From assembly GCF_010667685.1 (NCBI RefSeq), contig NZ_WHZW01000006.1, positions 1 to 64,000 of the forward strand: a stretch of 64,000 bases of DNA. The letters run 5' to 3'. The position numbers and the translations under genes are program-made. Positions 44,629 through 52,654 of the stretch are shown piece after piece; position 1 is the first letter of the stretch, and each line of letters begins with the position of its first letter. This DNA comes from Bifidobacterium aerophilum. GTDB taxonomy: Bacteria; Actinomycetota; Actinomycetes; Actinomycetales; Bifidobacteriaceae. Below the pieces are notes generated by a model that was not told the origin of the DNA, ran no database searches, and saw only the letters and a list, made by a program, of their open reading frames with translations.

Positions 44629-45768
44629 ATGCCCAGCTGCAACCTGTCCACCGCGCCGCTGGCCGGTTCGCGTTTCGCCGTGCTCGTCAGCCGGTTCAGC
44701 CCGCTGCACGCCGGTCTGGAACGTCGCATCTACGACCTCGCCTCGAACTACGACGGCGTGATCCTCGTGCTCGCCTCCCGACCCGACCCGGCCGACGGCA
44801 TCGGCCTCGACTCGCTGACCGGCCTGAGCGCGCGCAACCGCTACCGCTACTTGCGCGAGGCGTTCAACGACGATCCGGCGATCAGCCCGAAGAAACTCAT
44901 CTGGTCCGATACCGAAACGTCCGCGGACGCGCCCGCGTGGATCAAACAGCTCAAGGACGTCGTCCGATCGGCCATCGACCCGGCCTCCGTCGCCGCGAAG
45001 CCGACGTTCACGGTCGTCACCGACATCCGCGACGTCGACCGTGCGCTGCGCAACGCGTGGGACGGCGACGACCATTGGTCCGTGGGCGAGTTCGTCGACG
45101 GTTCCGACGAACTGCAGCGCACGATCTGCGCCGCCCCGCATAACCGTGCATACTGGCCGGTCATCAACCACACGTTCCGCCGCGAATTCACGACGATCGT
45201 GCTCGTCGTCGGCAGCGCGTCCGTCGGCAAGACCACGATGGTCACGCGCCTGTCGAAGCTGTTCGACGCCCCGATCGCCGTCGAATACGCGCGTGAGTTC
45301 GAGGAGGCCCGCAACGTGGACGACGACGAGCTCACCGCATTCGACTACCAGCGGCTGATCCTGAGCAAGTTCGCGCAGAACGAGCAGGCGCTCGCCTCCG
45401 ACGCGAACCACGGCATCGTCTTCCTCGACACCGACGCGATGGTCACCAAGACCTACGTCGAACGGTACCTGCCGCCCGAGGAAGCCGCGCGGCTCGACTC
45501 GACGTTCGACATGGTGATCCGGCAGGAGAGGCCCGATCTGGTGCTCGTGATCCCGCCCGTCACCGAATACGTGGACGACGGGTTCCGTGCGATGCAGTGG
45601 GCGTCCGACCGGTACAGGTTCCACGAAACGCTGATGAAGGTGCTGAACGAGTCGCCGTACGCCGACCGCGTGGTCATGCTCGACGACCGCACGTTCGCCG
45701 AACGAGACGCTCACGCGATCCGCGTGATCGGCGAGAAGACCGGATTCGAACCGCGGCCGGTGCGGTAG
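44629..45768 (+). CDS. nadR: NadR-like ribosylnicotinamide kinase with degenerate NMNAT domain
   Basis: Two-domain protein of 379 residues. The N-terminal half has the NMN-adenylyltransferase fold (FAVLVSRFSPLHAGLERRIYD), but the essential HxGH motif reads HAGL: the second His is Leu30. The downstream ISxxxxR-type motif is also not recognisable. The C-terminal half is a P-loop ribosylnicotinamide kinase: Walker A GSASVGKTT (about 196-204), EYAREF, and LDTDAMVTK. No HTH domain. So NR to NMN by the kinase is expected, with adenylylation left to another enzyme. No Shine-Dalgarno; it is coupled to pnuC. Confidence 0.88.
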   Translation: MPSCNLSTAPLAGSRFAVLVSRFSPLHAGLERRIYDLASNYDGVILVLASRPDPADGIGLDSLTGLSARNRYRYLREAFNDDPAISPKKLIWSDTETSADAPAWIKQLKDVVRSAIDPASVAAKPTFTVVTDIRDVDRALRNAWDGDDHWSVGEFVDGSDELQRTICAAPHNRAYWPVINHTFRREFTTIVLVVGSASVGKTTMVTRLSKLFDAPIAVEYAREFEEARNVDDDELTAFDYQRLILSKFAQNEQALASDANHGIVFLDTDAMVTKTYVERYLPPEEAARLDSTFDMVIRQERPDLVLVIPPVTEYVDDGFRAMQWASDRYRFHETLMKVLNESPYADRVVMLDDRTFAERDAHAIRVIGEKTGFEPRPVR

Positions 45769-45883
45769 ACCGCCGCCGGCAAGCCGTTCGCCCTCGGCCA
45801 ACCCGGCCAACCCGTCCAGCTCTGCCGGCTCTGCCCGCTCGGTAGACGCCGGTAAAAAACGGCCGGGTATGCCGAGGGCGCTC

Positions 45884-45889
45884 TATACT
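45884..45889 (+). promoter_or_regulatory. Minus-10 element of dnaB, probably leaderless
   Basis: TATACT ends nine bases before the dnaB ATG, and no Shine-Dalgarno lies between them. Transcription starting the usual 6-8 bases downstream would begin at or next to the start codon, giving a leaderless mRNA. No good minus-35 box is seen. Confidence 0.45.
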
Positions 45890-45897
45890 CGGTGACT

Positions 45898-47325
45898 ATG
45901 GCAGACGGAAACACTTGGGAAGAGAACCGCCGCGGCAACGGTTCCGCGGCGGGCGGCACCGGCGGCGATGCGCCGGTGCGCGACGCGCTGTTCGACCGCG
46001 TCCCGCCGCACGACGACGACGCGGAGATGGCCGTGCTCGGCGGCATGCTGATGAGCAAGGACGCCATCGGCGAAGTGTCGCAGATGATCGACGTCACCGA
46101 CTTCTACCAGCCGAAGCATCAGACGATCTACGACGCGATCATCGGCCTGTTCTCGGCGTCGCAGCCGGTCGACGTGGTGCTTGTCGCCAACAAGCTGCTC
46201 GCCGACGGCGACCTCGACAAGGTCGGCGGCGCCGACTACCTGCACAGCCTCGTCGCCTCCGTGCCGACCGCCGCGAACGCCACGTACTACGCCGACATCG
46301 TGCACCAGCGCGCGGTGCTGCGCAACGTGATCGCCGCAGGCACCAAGATCGCCCAGCTCGGCTATTCCGCCGAAGGATCGCAGGCCGAGGACGTCGTCAA
46401 CCTCGCACAGGCCGAGGTGTACGAGATGTCCGTCGGCAAGGTGCGTCAGGACTACCAGGCGATCGGCCCGGTCGTGCACGACGCGCTCGACCAGCTCGAC
46501 AAGCTGCAGAACGGCCAGATGGAAAAGGGCGTGCCGACCGGATTCACCGACATCGACGACGTGACGCAGGGCCTGCAGCCCGGCCAGATGATCGTCGTCG
46601 CCGGCCGTCCGGCCATGGGCAAGTCCACGCTCGGCATCGACTTCGCGCGCGCCGCCTCGCTGCACCACGGCATGACCACGATCGTGTTCAGCCTCGAGAT
46701 GAGCAAGGTCGAGCTCGCACAGCGCATCATCTCGGCCGAAACGAACATTCCGCTCGTGGCGATGCGCCGCGCCGACGACATCACGCCGGAGCGCTGGAAC
46801 ACGCTCAACACCTTCTGGAACAAGCTGCACGACGCGCCCCTGTTCATCGACGACAGCCCGAACATGTCGCTGATGGAGATCCGCGCGAAATGCCGCCGGC
46901 TCAAGCAGACCAACGATTTGAAGCTCGTCGTGATCGACTACCTGCAGCTCATGACCTCCGGCAAGCACGTCGAAAGCCGCCAGCAGGAGGTGTCCGAGTT
47001 CTCCCGCGCGCTCAAGCTGCTCGCCAAGGAGCTCGAAGTGCCGGTCGTGGCGCTCTCGCAGCTCAACCGCGGTCCGGAAATGCGCAACGACAAGAAGCCG
47101 CAGCTGTCCGACCTGCGTGAATCCGGCTCGATCGAACAGGACGCCGACGTGGTGTTCCTCGTGCACCGTCCGGACTTCTACGACAAGGAGGACCGGCCCG
47201 GCGAGGCGGACATCATCATGGCGAAGCACCGCAACGGCCCGACCGAAACCTTCCATCTGGTCTTCCAGGGCGACCGTTCCCGCTTCAACAACATGCCGCA
47301 GGATTACAACAGCCAGGGGGTGTGA
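45898..47325 (+). CDS. dnaB: Replicative DNA helicase DnaB
   Basis: Helicase of 475 residues from the ATG at 45898 (a GTG two codons earlier is possible). N-terminal primase-interaction domain from HDDDAEMAVLGGMLMSKDAIGEV; RecA-like domain with Walker A GRPAMGKST (about 237-245), VFSLEMSKVELAQRI, Walker B LVVIDYLQLM, and arginine-rich SQLNRGPEMRNDKKPQLSDLRESGSIEQDAD. No intein. It unwinds DNA at the fork as a hexamer. Its stop overlaps the murT frame's start region, so dnaB, murT and gatD form an operon. Confidence 0.95.
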   Translation: MADGNTWEENRRGNGSAAGGTGGDAPVRDALFDRVPPHDDDAEMAVLGGMLMSKDAIGEVSQMIDVTDFYQPKHQTIYDAIIGLFSASQPVDVVLVANKLLADGDLDKVGGADYLHSLVASVPTAANATYYADIVHQRAVLRNVIAAGTKIAQLGYSAEGSQAEDVVNLAQAEVYEMSVGKVRQDYQAIGPVVHDALDQLDKLQNGQMEKGVPTGFTDIDDVTQGLQPGQMIVVAGRPAMGKSTLGIDFARAASLHHGMTTIVFSLEMSKVELAQRIISAETNIPLVAMRRADDITPERWNTLNTFWNKLHDAPLFIDDSPNMSLMEIRAKCRRLKQTNDLKLVVIDYLQLMTSGKHVESRQQEVSEFSRALKLLAKELEVPVVALSQLNRGPEMRNDKKPQLSDLRESGSIEQDADVVFLVHRPDFYDKEDRPGEADIIMAKHRNGPTETFHLVFQGDRSRFNNMPQDYNSQGV

Positions 47326-47327
47326 CG

Positions 47328-49001
47328 ATGGGACGTGACAATCACGGCAACGCGAACGACAACACGAATACGGCACGTGCGCGTGACGGCAAGGCATGGA
47401 ATTCCTTCGCGACGCCGGCCATCGGCAAGCTCGTGCGCAAGGCCGCAAGACTGACCCGTCACGGCGGCTCGGCGTTCCCGGGCAAGGTCGTCGAACGGAT
47501 CGATCCCGGATTCCTCGCGCGCACGCTGGCCCAACTGCCGCTCGGCGTCGTGCTCGTCTCCGGCACGAACGGCAAGACGACGACCACGCGCATGGTCGCG
47601 TCGATGCTGTCCGAACTGGGACTGCGCGTGTTCACGAACCCGACCGGATCGAACTTCACGCGCGGCGTCGTCTCCGCACTGCTGGAACAGGTGACGCTCG
47701 GCGGCCGGCTGGACGCCGACATCGCCGTGCTCGAACTGGACGAGGCGTACGCCGTGCATTTTGTGCGGCAGGTCAAGCCGCGGTATGCGTTGCTGCTCAA
47801 CGTGATGCGCGACCAGCTCGACCGGTTCGGCGAGATCGACAACACCGCGCGCCTGCTCGGCCATGTGGCCGAGGCGACGACCGGCACGGTGGTATTGAAC
47901 CGCGAGGACCCGCGCATCGCGCGATTGGCCGATCTCGTGCGCGAGCCGGGCGCCGACGTGCGGTATTTCGGACTGAGCGACGACCTGCGCGCGTTCTTCC
48001 CGTCCGACGACGACATGGCGACCACGGTCGCGGTCGAAGGAGCGGCGACGGCGGAAGCCAGCGACCCCCTCAGTCCGCTGCGCGGACAGCTCCCCCTCCC
48101 GGGGGGAGCATCGGGAGAGCCTCCAGTAGAGTCTTGCTCCCCCCGGGAGGGGGAGCTGTCCGGCGCAGCCGGACTGAGGGGGTCCGTATCCGCGACGGCC
48201 GCGCTCCCCGCCGACGTGACCCTCACCCGCGTGGGCGATCATGAGGCCGATTTCCTCATCGCCGGCGAATCCGAACCGCGCACCACCACCGTCAGGCTCG
48301 AAGGCGTGTACAACCTGTACAACGCCGCCGCCGCGCTCGCCGTCGTGCGCGCGGTGCAGGCCGATGCGGAACGGTTCGGCATCCTGACGGTATGCGGCGG
48401 CATTGGCGGCCCGCGCGAGGAAACCCCTCGCGAGCGGACGTTCGCGGGACTGCGGTCGGCCATCGAGCATGACGGCGACCTCTTCGAACGCGTCCAACTG
48501 GTACGCGAGGCCCGCATCGAAACCCTGCTCGCCGCGGTCTCCCATGTCACGCCGGCATTCGGCCGCGGCGAGGTCATCGACGTCAACGGCCAGCCGACCG
48601 AACTGCTGCTCGTCAAAAACCCGATGGGCTTCCGCCTCTCGCTCGCCAGCTTCCCGCCGAACGCCGATACCGACACGATGATCGTCATCAACGACGAGTA
48701 CGCCGACGGCCGCGACATGAGCTGGCTGTGGGACGTCGACTTCACCAGCCTGCGTGAAACGGGCGTGAAACAGGTCTCCGGCATGCGCGCGTGGGACATG
48801 GCATTGCGCCTCGAATACGACCGGGTGCCGGTCGGTGCGGTCGACACCGACATCGACGCCGCGCTCGCCGCGTTCGTCAGGCCTGACCCGGCGCGGCCCG
48901 GCCGTCGCAAGCACATCTACTGCACGTACACCGCCATGCTCAAGGTGCGCGCCGCGCTCGCCCGCATCGCCGACGTCGCCGACGCCGGCGTCGGCCAGTG
49001 A
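47328..49001 (+). CDS. murT: Lipid II isoglutaminyl synthase subunit MurT, with repeat insertion
   Basis: Mur-ligase-like subunit of 557 residues that, with GatD, amidates D-Glu of lipid II. N-domain to ATP site: VVLVSGTNGKTTTTRMVASML (P-loop about 81-89), TNPTGSNFTRG, ELDEAYAVHF, LLNVMRDQLDRFGEID. C-terminal: EGVYNLYNAAAALA and a DUF1727 end. Between these, residues about 246-286 (DPLSP ... AAGLRGS) are translated from a copy of the mosaic palindromic repeat (48063-48184) and sit where other MurT carry a Cys4 zinc ribbon; only one Cys is seen here. ATG at 47328 follows AGGGGGTGTGACG. Longer than the usual 430-460 residues. Confidence 0.92.
   Translation: MGRDNHGNANDNTNTARARDGKAWNSFATPAIGKLVRKAARLTRHGGSAFPGKVVERIDPGFLARTLAQLPLGVVLVSGTNGKTTTTRMVASMLSELGLRVFTNPTGSNFTRGVVSALLEQVTLGGRLDADIAVLELDEAYAVHFVRQVKPRYALLLNVMRDQLDRFGEIDNTARLLGHVAEATTGTVVLNREDPRIARLADLVREPGADVRYFGLSDDLRAFFPSDDDMATTVAVEGAATAEASDPLSPLRGQLPLPGGASGEPPVESCSPREGELSGAAGLRGSVSATAALPADVTLTRVGDHEADFLIAGESEPRTTTVRLEGVYNLYNAAAALAVVRAVQADAERFGILTVCGGIGGPREETPRERTFAGLRSAIEHDGDLFERVQLVREARIETLLAAVSHVTPAFGRGEVIDVNGQPTELLLVKNPMGFRLSLASFPPNADTDTMIVINDEYADGRDMSWLWDVDFTSLRETGVKQVSGMRAWDMALRLEYDRVPVGAVDTDIDAALAAFVRPDPARPGRRKHIYCTYTAMLKVRAALARIADVADAGVGQ
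48063..48184. repeat. Mosaic palindromic repeat, copy E, inside murT
   Basis: Complete two-sided copy: GACCCCCTCAGTCCGC, GTCCGC/GCGGAC hairpin, AGCTCCCCC...GGGGGGAGC, 30 central bases, then the mirror ending GGACTGAGGGGGTC. It keeps the murT frame open, adding about 41 residues. It is the only complete copy found inside a gene in this window. Confidence 0.8.
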
Positions 49002-49029
49002 TGCAGTCGTTCTTTCAAGGAGCTTTAAT

Positions 49030-49782
49030 ATGACCACGATCGACATCATGTCCCTGTACCCGAAGGACATGAACATCTACGGCGACTCCGGCAACGTGCT
49101 CACCGTCACGCGCCGGCTCGCGCTCTACGGCTACGAGCCTCGCGTCACCGCATACAACCAGGGCGACGAATGGCCGGACCACGTCGACATGATCCTCGGC
49201 GGCGGCGGCCAGGACACCGGTCAGAAGAAGATCATCGACGACCTGTTCCTGCGGGCGGACACGTTGCGCGATCTGGCTGCCGACGGCGTGCCGATGCTCA
49301 TGATCTGCGGCCTGTACCAGCTGTTCGGCGAGTACTTCGAGACGGTCGACGGCACGCGGCTCGACGGCATCGGCGTGATCGGCGCGTACACGGTCGGCCA
49401 GGACGTGCGCATGATCGGCAACCTCGTCGAACACAGCGATGATTTCGGCGACGTGATCGGCTACGAGAACCATTCCGGACAGACGTTCCTGCGCGACGGC
49501 GTGCGTCCGTTCGGCCGGGTGGACGCGGACGGTTGCGGCAACAACGGCGAGGACCATACCGAAGGCGCGCGCGTGAACAACGTGATCGGCACGTACATGC
49601 ACGGGTCGCTATTGCCGAAGAACCCGGCGGTCGCGGATTTCCTGATCCGCACGGCCGTCGAACGCCGCTACGGTGCGTTCGAGCCGGAACGGCATCAGAA
49701 TGCGGATCAGCGCGAGGCGTTGGCGCGGATCAACGCGACCGCCGAACAGGCGCGTCGCGTCGCCGCCTCACGCCCGCGCTGA
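49030..49782 (+). CDS. gatD: Lipid II isoglutaminyl synthase glutaminase subunit GatD
   Basis: Class I glutamine amidotransferase of 250 residues, CobB/CobQ-like. The catalytic Cys is in MLMICGLYQLFGEYF (about residue 97), and the His in GTYMHGSLLPKNP (about 193). It hands ammonia to MurT to convert D-Glu to D-isoGln in peptidoglycan precursors. The ATG follows TCAAGGAGCTTTAAT, 28 bases after murT. Last 20 residues are an Ala/Arg-rich tail. Confidence 0.93.
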   Translation: MTTIDIMSLYPKDMNIYGDSGNVLTVTRRLALYGYEPRVTAYNQGDEWPDHVDMILGGGGQDTGQKKIIDDLFLRADTLRDLAADGVPMLMICGLYQLFGEYFETVDGTRLDGIGVIGAYTVGQDVRMIGNLVEHSDDFGDVIGYENHSGQTFLRDGVRPFGRVDADGCGNNGEDHTEGARVNNVIGTYMHGSLLPKNPAVADFLIRTAVERRYGAFEPERHQNADQREALARINATAEQARRVAASRPR

Positions 49783-49879
49783 CCCGCGTAGGTCATTTGT
49801 GATTGCGGGCAACTCGGAAGTTGCCGCCCCGAACCGTAAAGCGGGGAGCCCGGAGGCTTCCCGCAGGTGAGGTGAGCGA

Positions 49880-50227
49880 CTAGAAGTTGCCGCCGTTCCA
49901 GCCCCAGTCGGTGGTGGCCGTGTAGCGGATGTACGTGCGATCCTGCGGGATGCCGAGCGTGCCCTCGAGCGCGGCCATGATCGACTCGGTCAGCTTCTCC
50001 CAAGCCGAACCCGGCACGGAACGTCCGAACACGTTCACCTCGACGTACGCGGCCGGCTTGCTGTCGTCGCCGGCGAAGTAGATCGGCATGTCATCCTCGA
50101 ACGGGCACATCAGCCAACCCTCGGACTTGCCGGGCACGGCGCTGATCGCCTTGCCGTACGCGGCCTTGAGCGCCTCGCGCTGCTCGGGCGTGGTCTTGAC
50201 GGAAACGTGGGTGTGAATGACGGGCAT
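49880..50227 (-). CDS. MIF/phenylpyruvate tautomerase-like protein
   Basis: Protein of 115 residues starting MPVIHTHVSVKTT, so Pro2 becomes the N-terminal catalytic proline after Met removal. MIF-family features follow: a Lys near residue 32-33 and YVEVNVFGRSVPGSAWEKLTESIMAAL. Probably a keto-enol tautomerase; the substrate is unknown. The ATG (complement 50225-50227) follows AAGGAGGAATC. It is divergent from the GtrA gene. Confidence 0.8.
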   Translation of the reverse strand: MPVIHTHVSVKTTPEQREALKAAYGKAISAVPGKSEGWLMCPFEDDMPIYFAGDDSKPAAYVEVNVFGRSVPGSAWEKLTESIMAALEGTLGIPQDRTYIRYTATTDWGWNGGNF

Positions 50228-50340
50228 GATTCCTCCTTGATCGGATGGGTCTAACGTCACCCTCCATCCTAATCGCGCACGACCGCGCGCGATCCGGTCC
50301 GGCCGCACCTGATCGGGCCGAGTCAAACGCAACGTGTTAA

Positions 50341-50910
50341 ATGTTTCCCGTGAAGAAACTGATTGCGCAGCTTATGAAATTCGGCATCGTGGGTGTGATC
50401 GCGTTCGTCATCGACTGGGGCATCCTGAACCTGTTGGTCGGCGTGTTCCACATGCACAACGTGGTCGCCGCGACCATCTCGTTCATCATCTCCCTGATCT
50501 TCAACTATCTGGCGAGCATGAAGTTCGTGTTCAAGCACCGTCCCGACATGGCGCGCTGGATGGAGATCGTGATCTTCGTGGCCGCCGCCGTGGTCGGCCT
50601 GCTCATGAACGACGCGATCATCTGGATCTCGACGTACGGCATGAACCACGACGCGTACGTGTCGCAGCACGCCGAATACCTGCTGCGCACGAACGTCGGC
50701 AAGCTGATCGCCACCGCCGTGGTCATGGTGTGGAACTTCGTGATCCGCAAGTGGCTGCTCGACGATACGCACACGAACGCGATGAACCGCCTCAAGAAGG
50801 CCGAGAACCGACTGACCCCCGAAGAGCTCGAAGCCAAGTGGGAGCGCAGCTTCTCGCATCGTCTCGGCGTGTGGTCGCTGGAGCATACGCCCAAGGGCTG
50901 GCCGAAGTAG
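50341..50910 (+). CDS. GtrA-family membrane protein
   Basis: Protein of 189 residues with four hydrophobic segments (KFGIVGVIAFVIDWGILNLL, VAATISFIISLIFNYLASMKFVF, IVIFVAAAVVGLLMNDAIIWI, IATAVVMVWNFVIRKWLL), the GtrA pattern. GtrA proteins are thought to move lipid-linked sugars across the membrane. A charged C-terminal tail of 50 residues is unusual in length. The ATG at 50341 follows only a weak site (AACGTGTTAA). No glycosyltransferase partner lies next to it. Confidence 0.85.
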   Translation: MFPVKKLIAQLMKFGIVGVIAFVIDWGILNLLVGVFHMHNVVAATISFIISLIFNYLASMKFVFKHRPDMARWMEIVIFVAAAVVGLLMNDAIIWISTYGMNHDAYVSQHAEYLLRTNVGKLIATAVVMVWNFVIRKWLLDDTHTNAMNRLKKAENRLTPEELEAKWERSFSHRLGVWSLEHTPKGWPK

Positions 50911-50953
50911 ACGGTTCGGGCGGCAGGCATTGCGTCCGCATGATGGGTGCGCG

Positions 50954-50984
50954 TTCATGGCAATGATGCCATGATCCTTATAAT
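50954..50984 (+). promoter_or_regulatory. Promoter of the aspartokinase genes
   Basis: TATAAT at 50979-50984, preceded by TTCATG at 50954-50959 (19-base spacing). A small palindrome CATGGCA-ATGA-TGCCATG (50956-50973) covers the minus-35 region and could be an operator. The lysC start is about 55 bases downstream of the minus-10. Confidence 0.45.
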
Positions 50985-51039
50985 CGTGCCGCTTACGTAG
51001 AATAGGCGGCAATGTAATCCCAAGAGAGAATGGACAGCA

Positions 51040-51804
51040 GTGGCTCTCATCGTGCAGAAGTACGGCGGTTCCTCGGTCGCCGATACCGATTCGATCAAGC
51101 GCGTGGCCAAGCGCGTCGTCGAGACGAAGAAAAAAGGCAACAAAGTGGCCGTGGTCGTCTCCGCCATGGGCGACACCACCGATGACCTGATCGATCAGGC
51201 GCTGAGCATCGACTCCAACCCGCCCGAGCGCGAGATGGACATGCTCATGACCGCCGGCGAACGCATCTCCATGAGCCTGCTCGCCATGGCCATCCATGCC
51301 GAAGGCGACCGCGCGCACTCGTTCACCGGACAGCAGGCCGGCTTCTTCACCGACGCGCGCTACGGCGCGGCCCACATCAAGGCCGTCAAGCCGGATCGCG
51401 TCAAGAACGCGCTGTCGCTGGGCGACGTCGCAATCGTCGCCGGCTTCCAGGGCATCAACGCGAAGGGCGACGCGACCACGCTCGGCCGCGGCGGCTCCGA
51501 CACGTCCGCCGTCGCGCTGGCCGTGGCCCTCGGCGCCGACATCTGCGAGATCTACACCGACGTGGACGGCATCTTCACCGCCGACCCGCGCATCGTGCCG
51601 ACCGCACGGCGCATCCCGGTGATCGGCTACGACGCGATCCTCGAAATGGCCAGCTGCGGATCCAAGGTGCTCGCGCTGCGCTGCGTCGAATACGCGCAGC
51701 GGTTCAACATGCCGCTGCACGTGCGCAGCTCCTTCTCGCATCGGCCGGGCACGCTCGTCGTGCCGGACGGCGTCGATCCGCGCACGCTGCCGAACCTGGA
51801 CTGA
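51040..51804 (+). CDS. lysC: Aspartokinase catalytic subunit (kinase domain only)
   Basis: Protein of 254 residues, only the amino-acid kinase domain of aspartokinase: [15 protein letters not shown] at the N-terminus, [29 protein letters not shown] and [17 protein letters not shown]. It phosphorylates aspartate, the first step to lysine, methionine, threonine and diaminopimelate. Canonical aspartokinases (about 400 residues) carry two ACT domains at the C-terminus; here they are encoded by the next gene. Starts at GTG 51040 with a distant GAGAGAA site. asd, the next enzyme, lies 7 kb away on the other strand. Confidence 0.92.
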   Translation: MALIVQKYGGSSVADTDSIKRVAKRVVETKKKGNKVAVVVSAMGDTTDDLIDQALSIDSNPPEREMDMLMTAGERISMSLLAMAIHAEGDRAHSFTGQQAGFFTDARYGAAHIKAVKPDRVKNALSLGDVAIVAGFQGINAKGDATTLGRGGSDTSAVALAVALGADICEIYTDVDGIFTADPRIVPTARRIPVIGYDAILEMASCGSKVLALRCVEYAQRFNMPLHVRSSFSHRPGTLVVPDGVDPRTLPNLD

Positions 51805-51882
51805 CCGCGGTCCGGGCCGCCACACGTACCACCGAACGTAACAATCACCGACTTTCAGACTTTCACGAGTAAGGCAATCATC

Positions 51883-52467
51883 ATGAGCGACAACACCACC
51901 GTCAGCAACGAGGACGCCAAGTCCATGGGCGACCTGTTCCCCGACCTCGGCCCCGAGGCCCCGGTCATCTCCGGCATCGCGCACGACCGTTCCGAAGCGC
52001 TCGCCACCGTGCGCGGCGTGCCGAACGAGCCGGGCATGGCCGCGAAGGTGTTCACCGAACTGGCCTCCGCCGGCGTGAACGTGGACATGATCGTGCAGGC
52101 CGGCGCGTCGGTCGGCACCGCGGACATCTCGTTCACCGTGCCGGAATCGACCGTCAAGCAGGTCGAGGACGTGCTGTTCGACAAGCACGACGAGCTGGGC
52201 TACCGCTCGTTCGACATCGACACGAACGTCGGCAAGGTGGCCGTGGTGGGCGTCGGCATGAAGACGCACTCCGGTCTGGCCGCGAAGTTCTTCACCGCGC
52301 TGAGCGAAAAGGGCATCAACGTGCTCATGATCTCGACCTCCGAGATCCGCATCGCCGCGCTCGTGCCGCTCGAACAGCTCAACGACGCCGTGCGCGCGCT
52401 GCACACCGCGTACGGCCTGGATTCCGACCAGATCGAAGCCGTCGTCTACGGCGGCACCGGTCGCTGA
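51883..52467 (+). CDS. Aspartokinase regulatory ACT protein
   Basis: Protein of 194 residues with two ACT domains and no kinase part: ALATVRGVPNEPGMAAKVFTELASAGVNVDMIV (about 40-72) and KVAVVGVGMKTHSGLAAKFFTALSEKGINVLMI (about 114-146). It matches the regulatory half of aspartokinase and should bind lysine and/or threonine and assemble with the 254-residue catalytic subunit as an alpha/beta enzyme. It starts with its own ATG 78 bases after lysC; site TAAGGCAATC. In relatives the same polypeptide is made from an internal start; here it is a separate gene. Confidence 0.88.
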   Translation: MSDNTTVSNEDAKSMGDLFPDLGPEAPVISGIAHDRSEALATVRGVPNEPGMAAKVFTELASAGVNVDMIVQAGASVGTADISFTVPESTVKQVEDVLFDKHDELGYRSFDIDTNVGKVAVVGVGMKTHSGLAAKFFTALSEKGINVLMISTSEIRIAALVPLEQLNDAVRALHTAYGLDSDQIEAVVYGGTGR

Positions 52468-52521
52468 TTTTCTTTTCGGACATCTGAGTCGGGCGTGGCT
52501 GCTTGTCTTGTGTAGTAGACT

Positions 52522-52617
52522 GAGAAACGCTAATTCTCAATAAGAGCGGACAAGTTAGCCGCTTTGATTGCTCGGCAGGTTTTCTGTCAGGGGCGGACTA
52601 TAGTCCGCCCCGTTTTT
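52522..52617 (+). ncRNA. tracrRNA of the type II-C CRISPR locus
   Basis: An anti-repeat GAGAAACGCTAATTCTCAAT (52522-52541) resembles the array repeat's plus strand (GAATGCTAATTCCCAAC), so it can pair with crRNA read from the minus strand. A nexus-like stem AGCGG/CCGCT follows, then a weaker hairpin, then a strong terminator GGGGCGGA...TCCGCCCC with TTTTT (52590-52617). It lies 38 bases before cas9 on the same strand. Exact ends are estimated. Confidence 0.75.
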
Positions 52618-52654
52618 CCGGTACTATTTCTGTAACCCAAGACTTCGAAGGAAA

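Noticed and set aside
50323..52404. A 693-codon minus-strand frame
   Set aside because: Antisense to gtrA and the aspartokinase genes; rich in Arg, His, Asp and Val with no recognisable motif.
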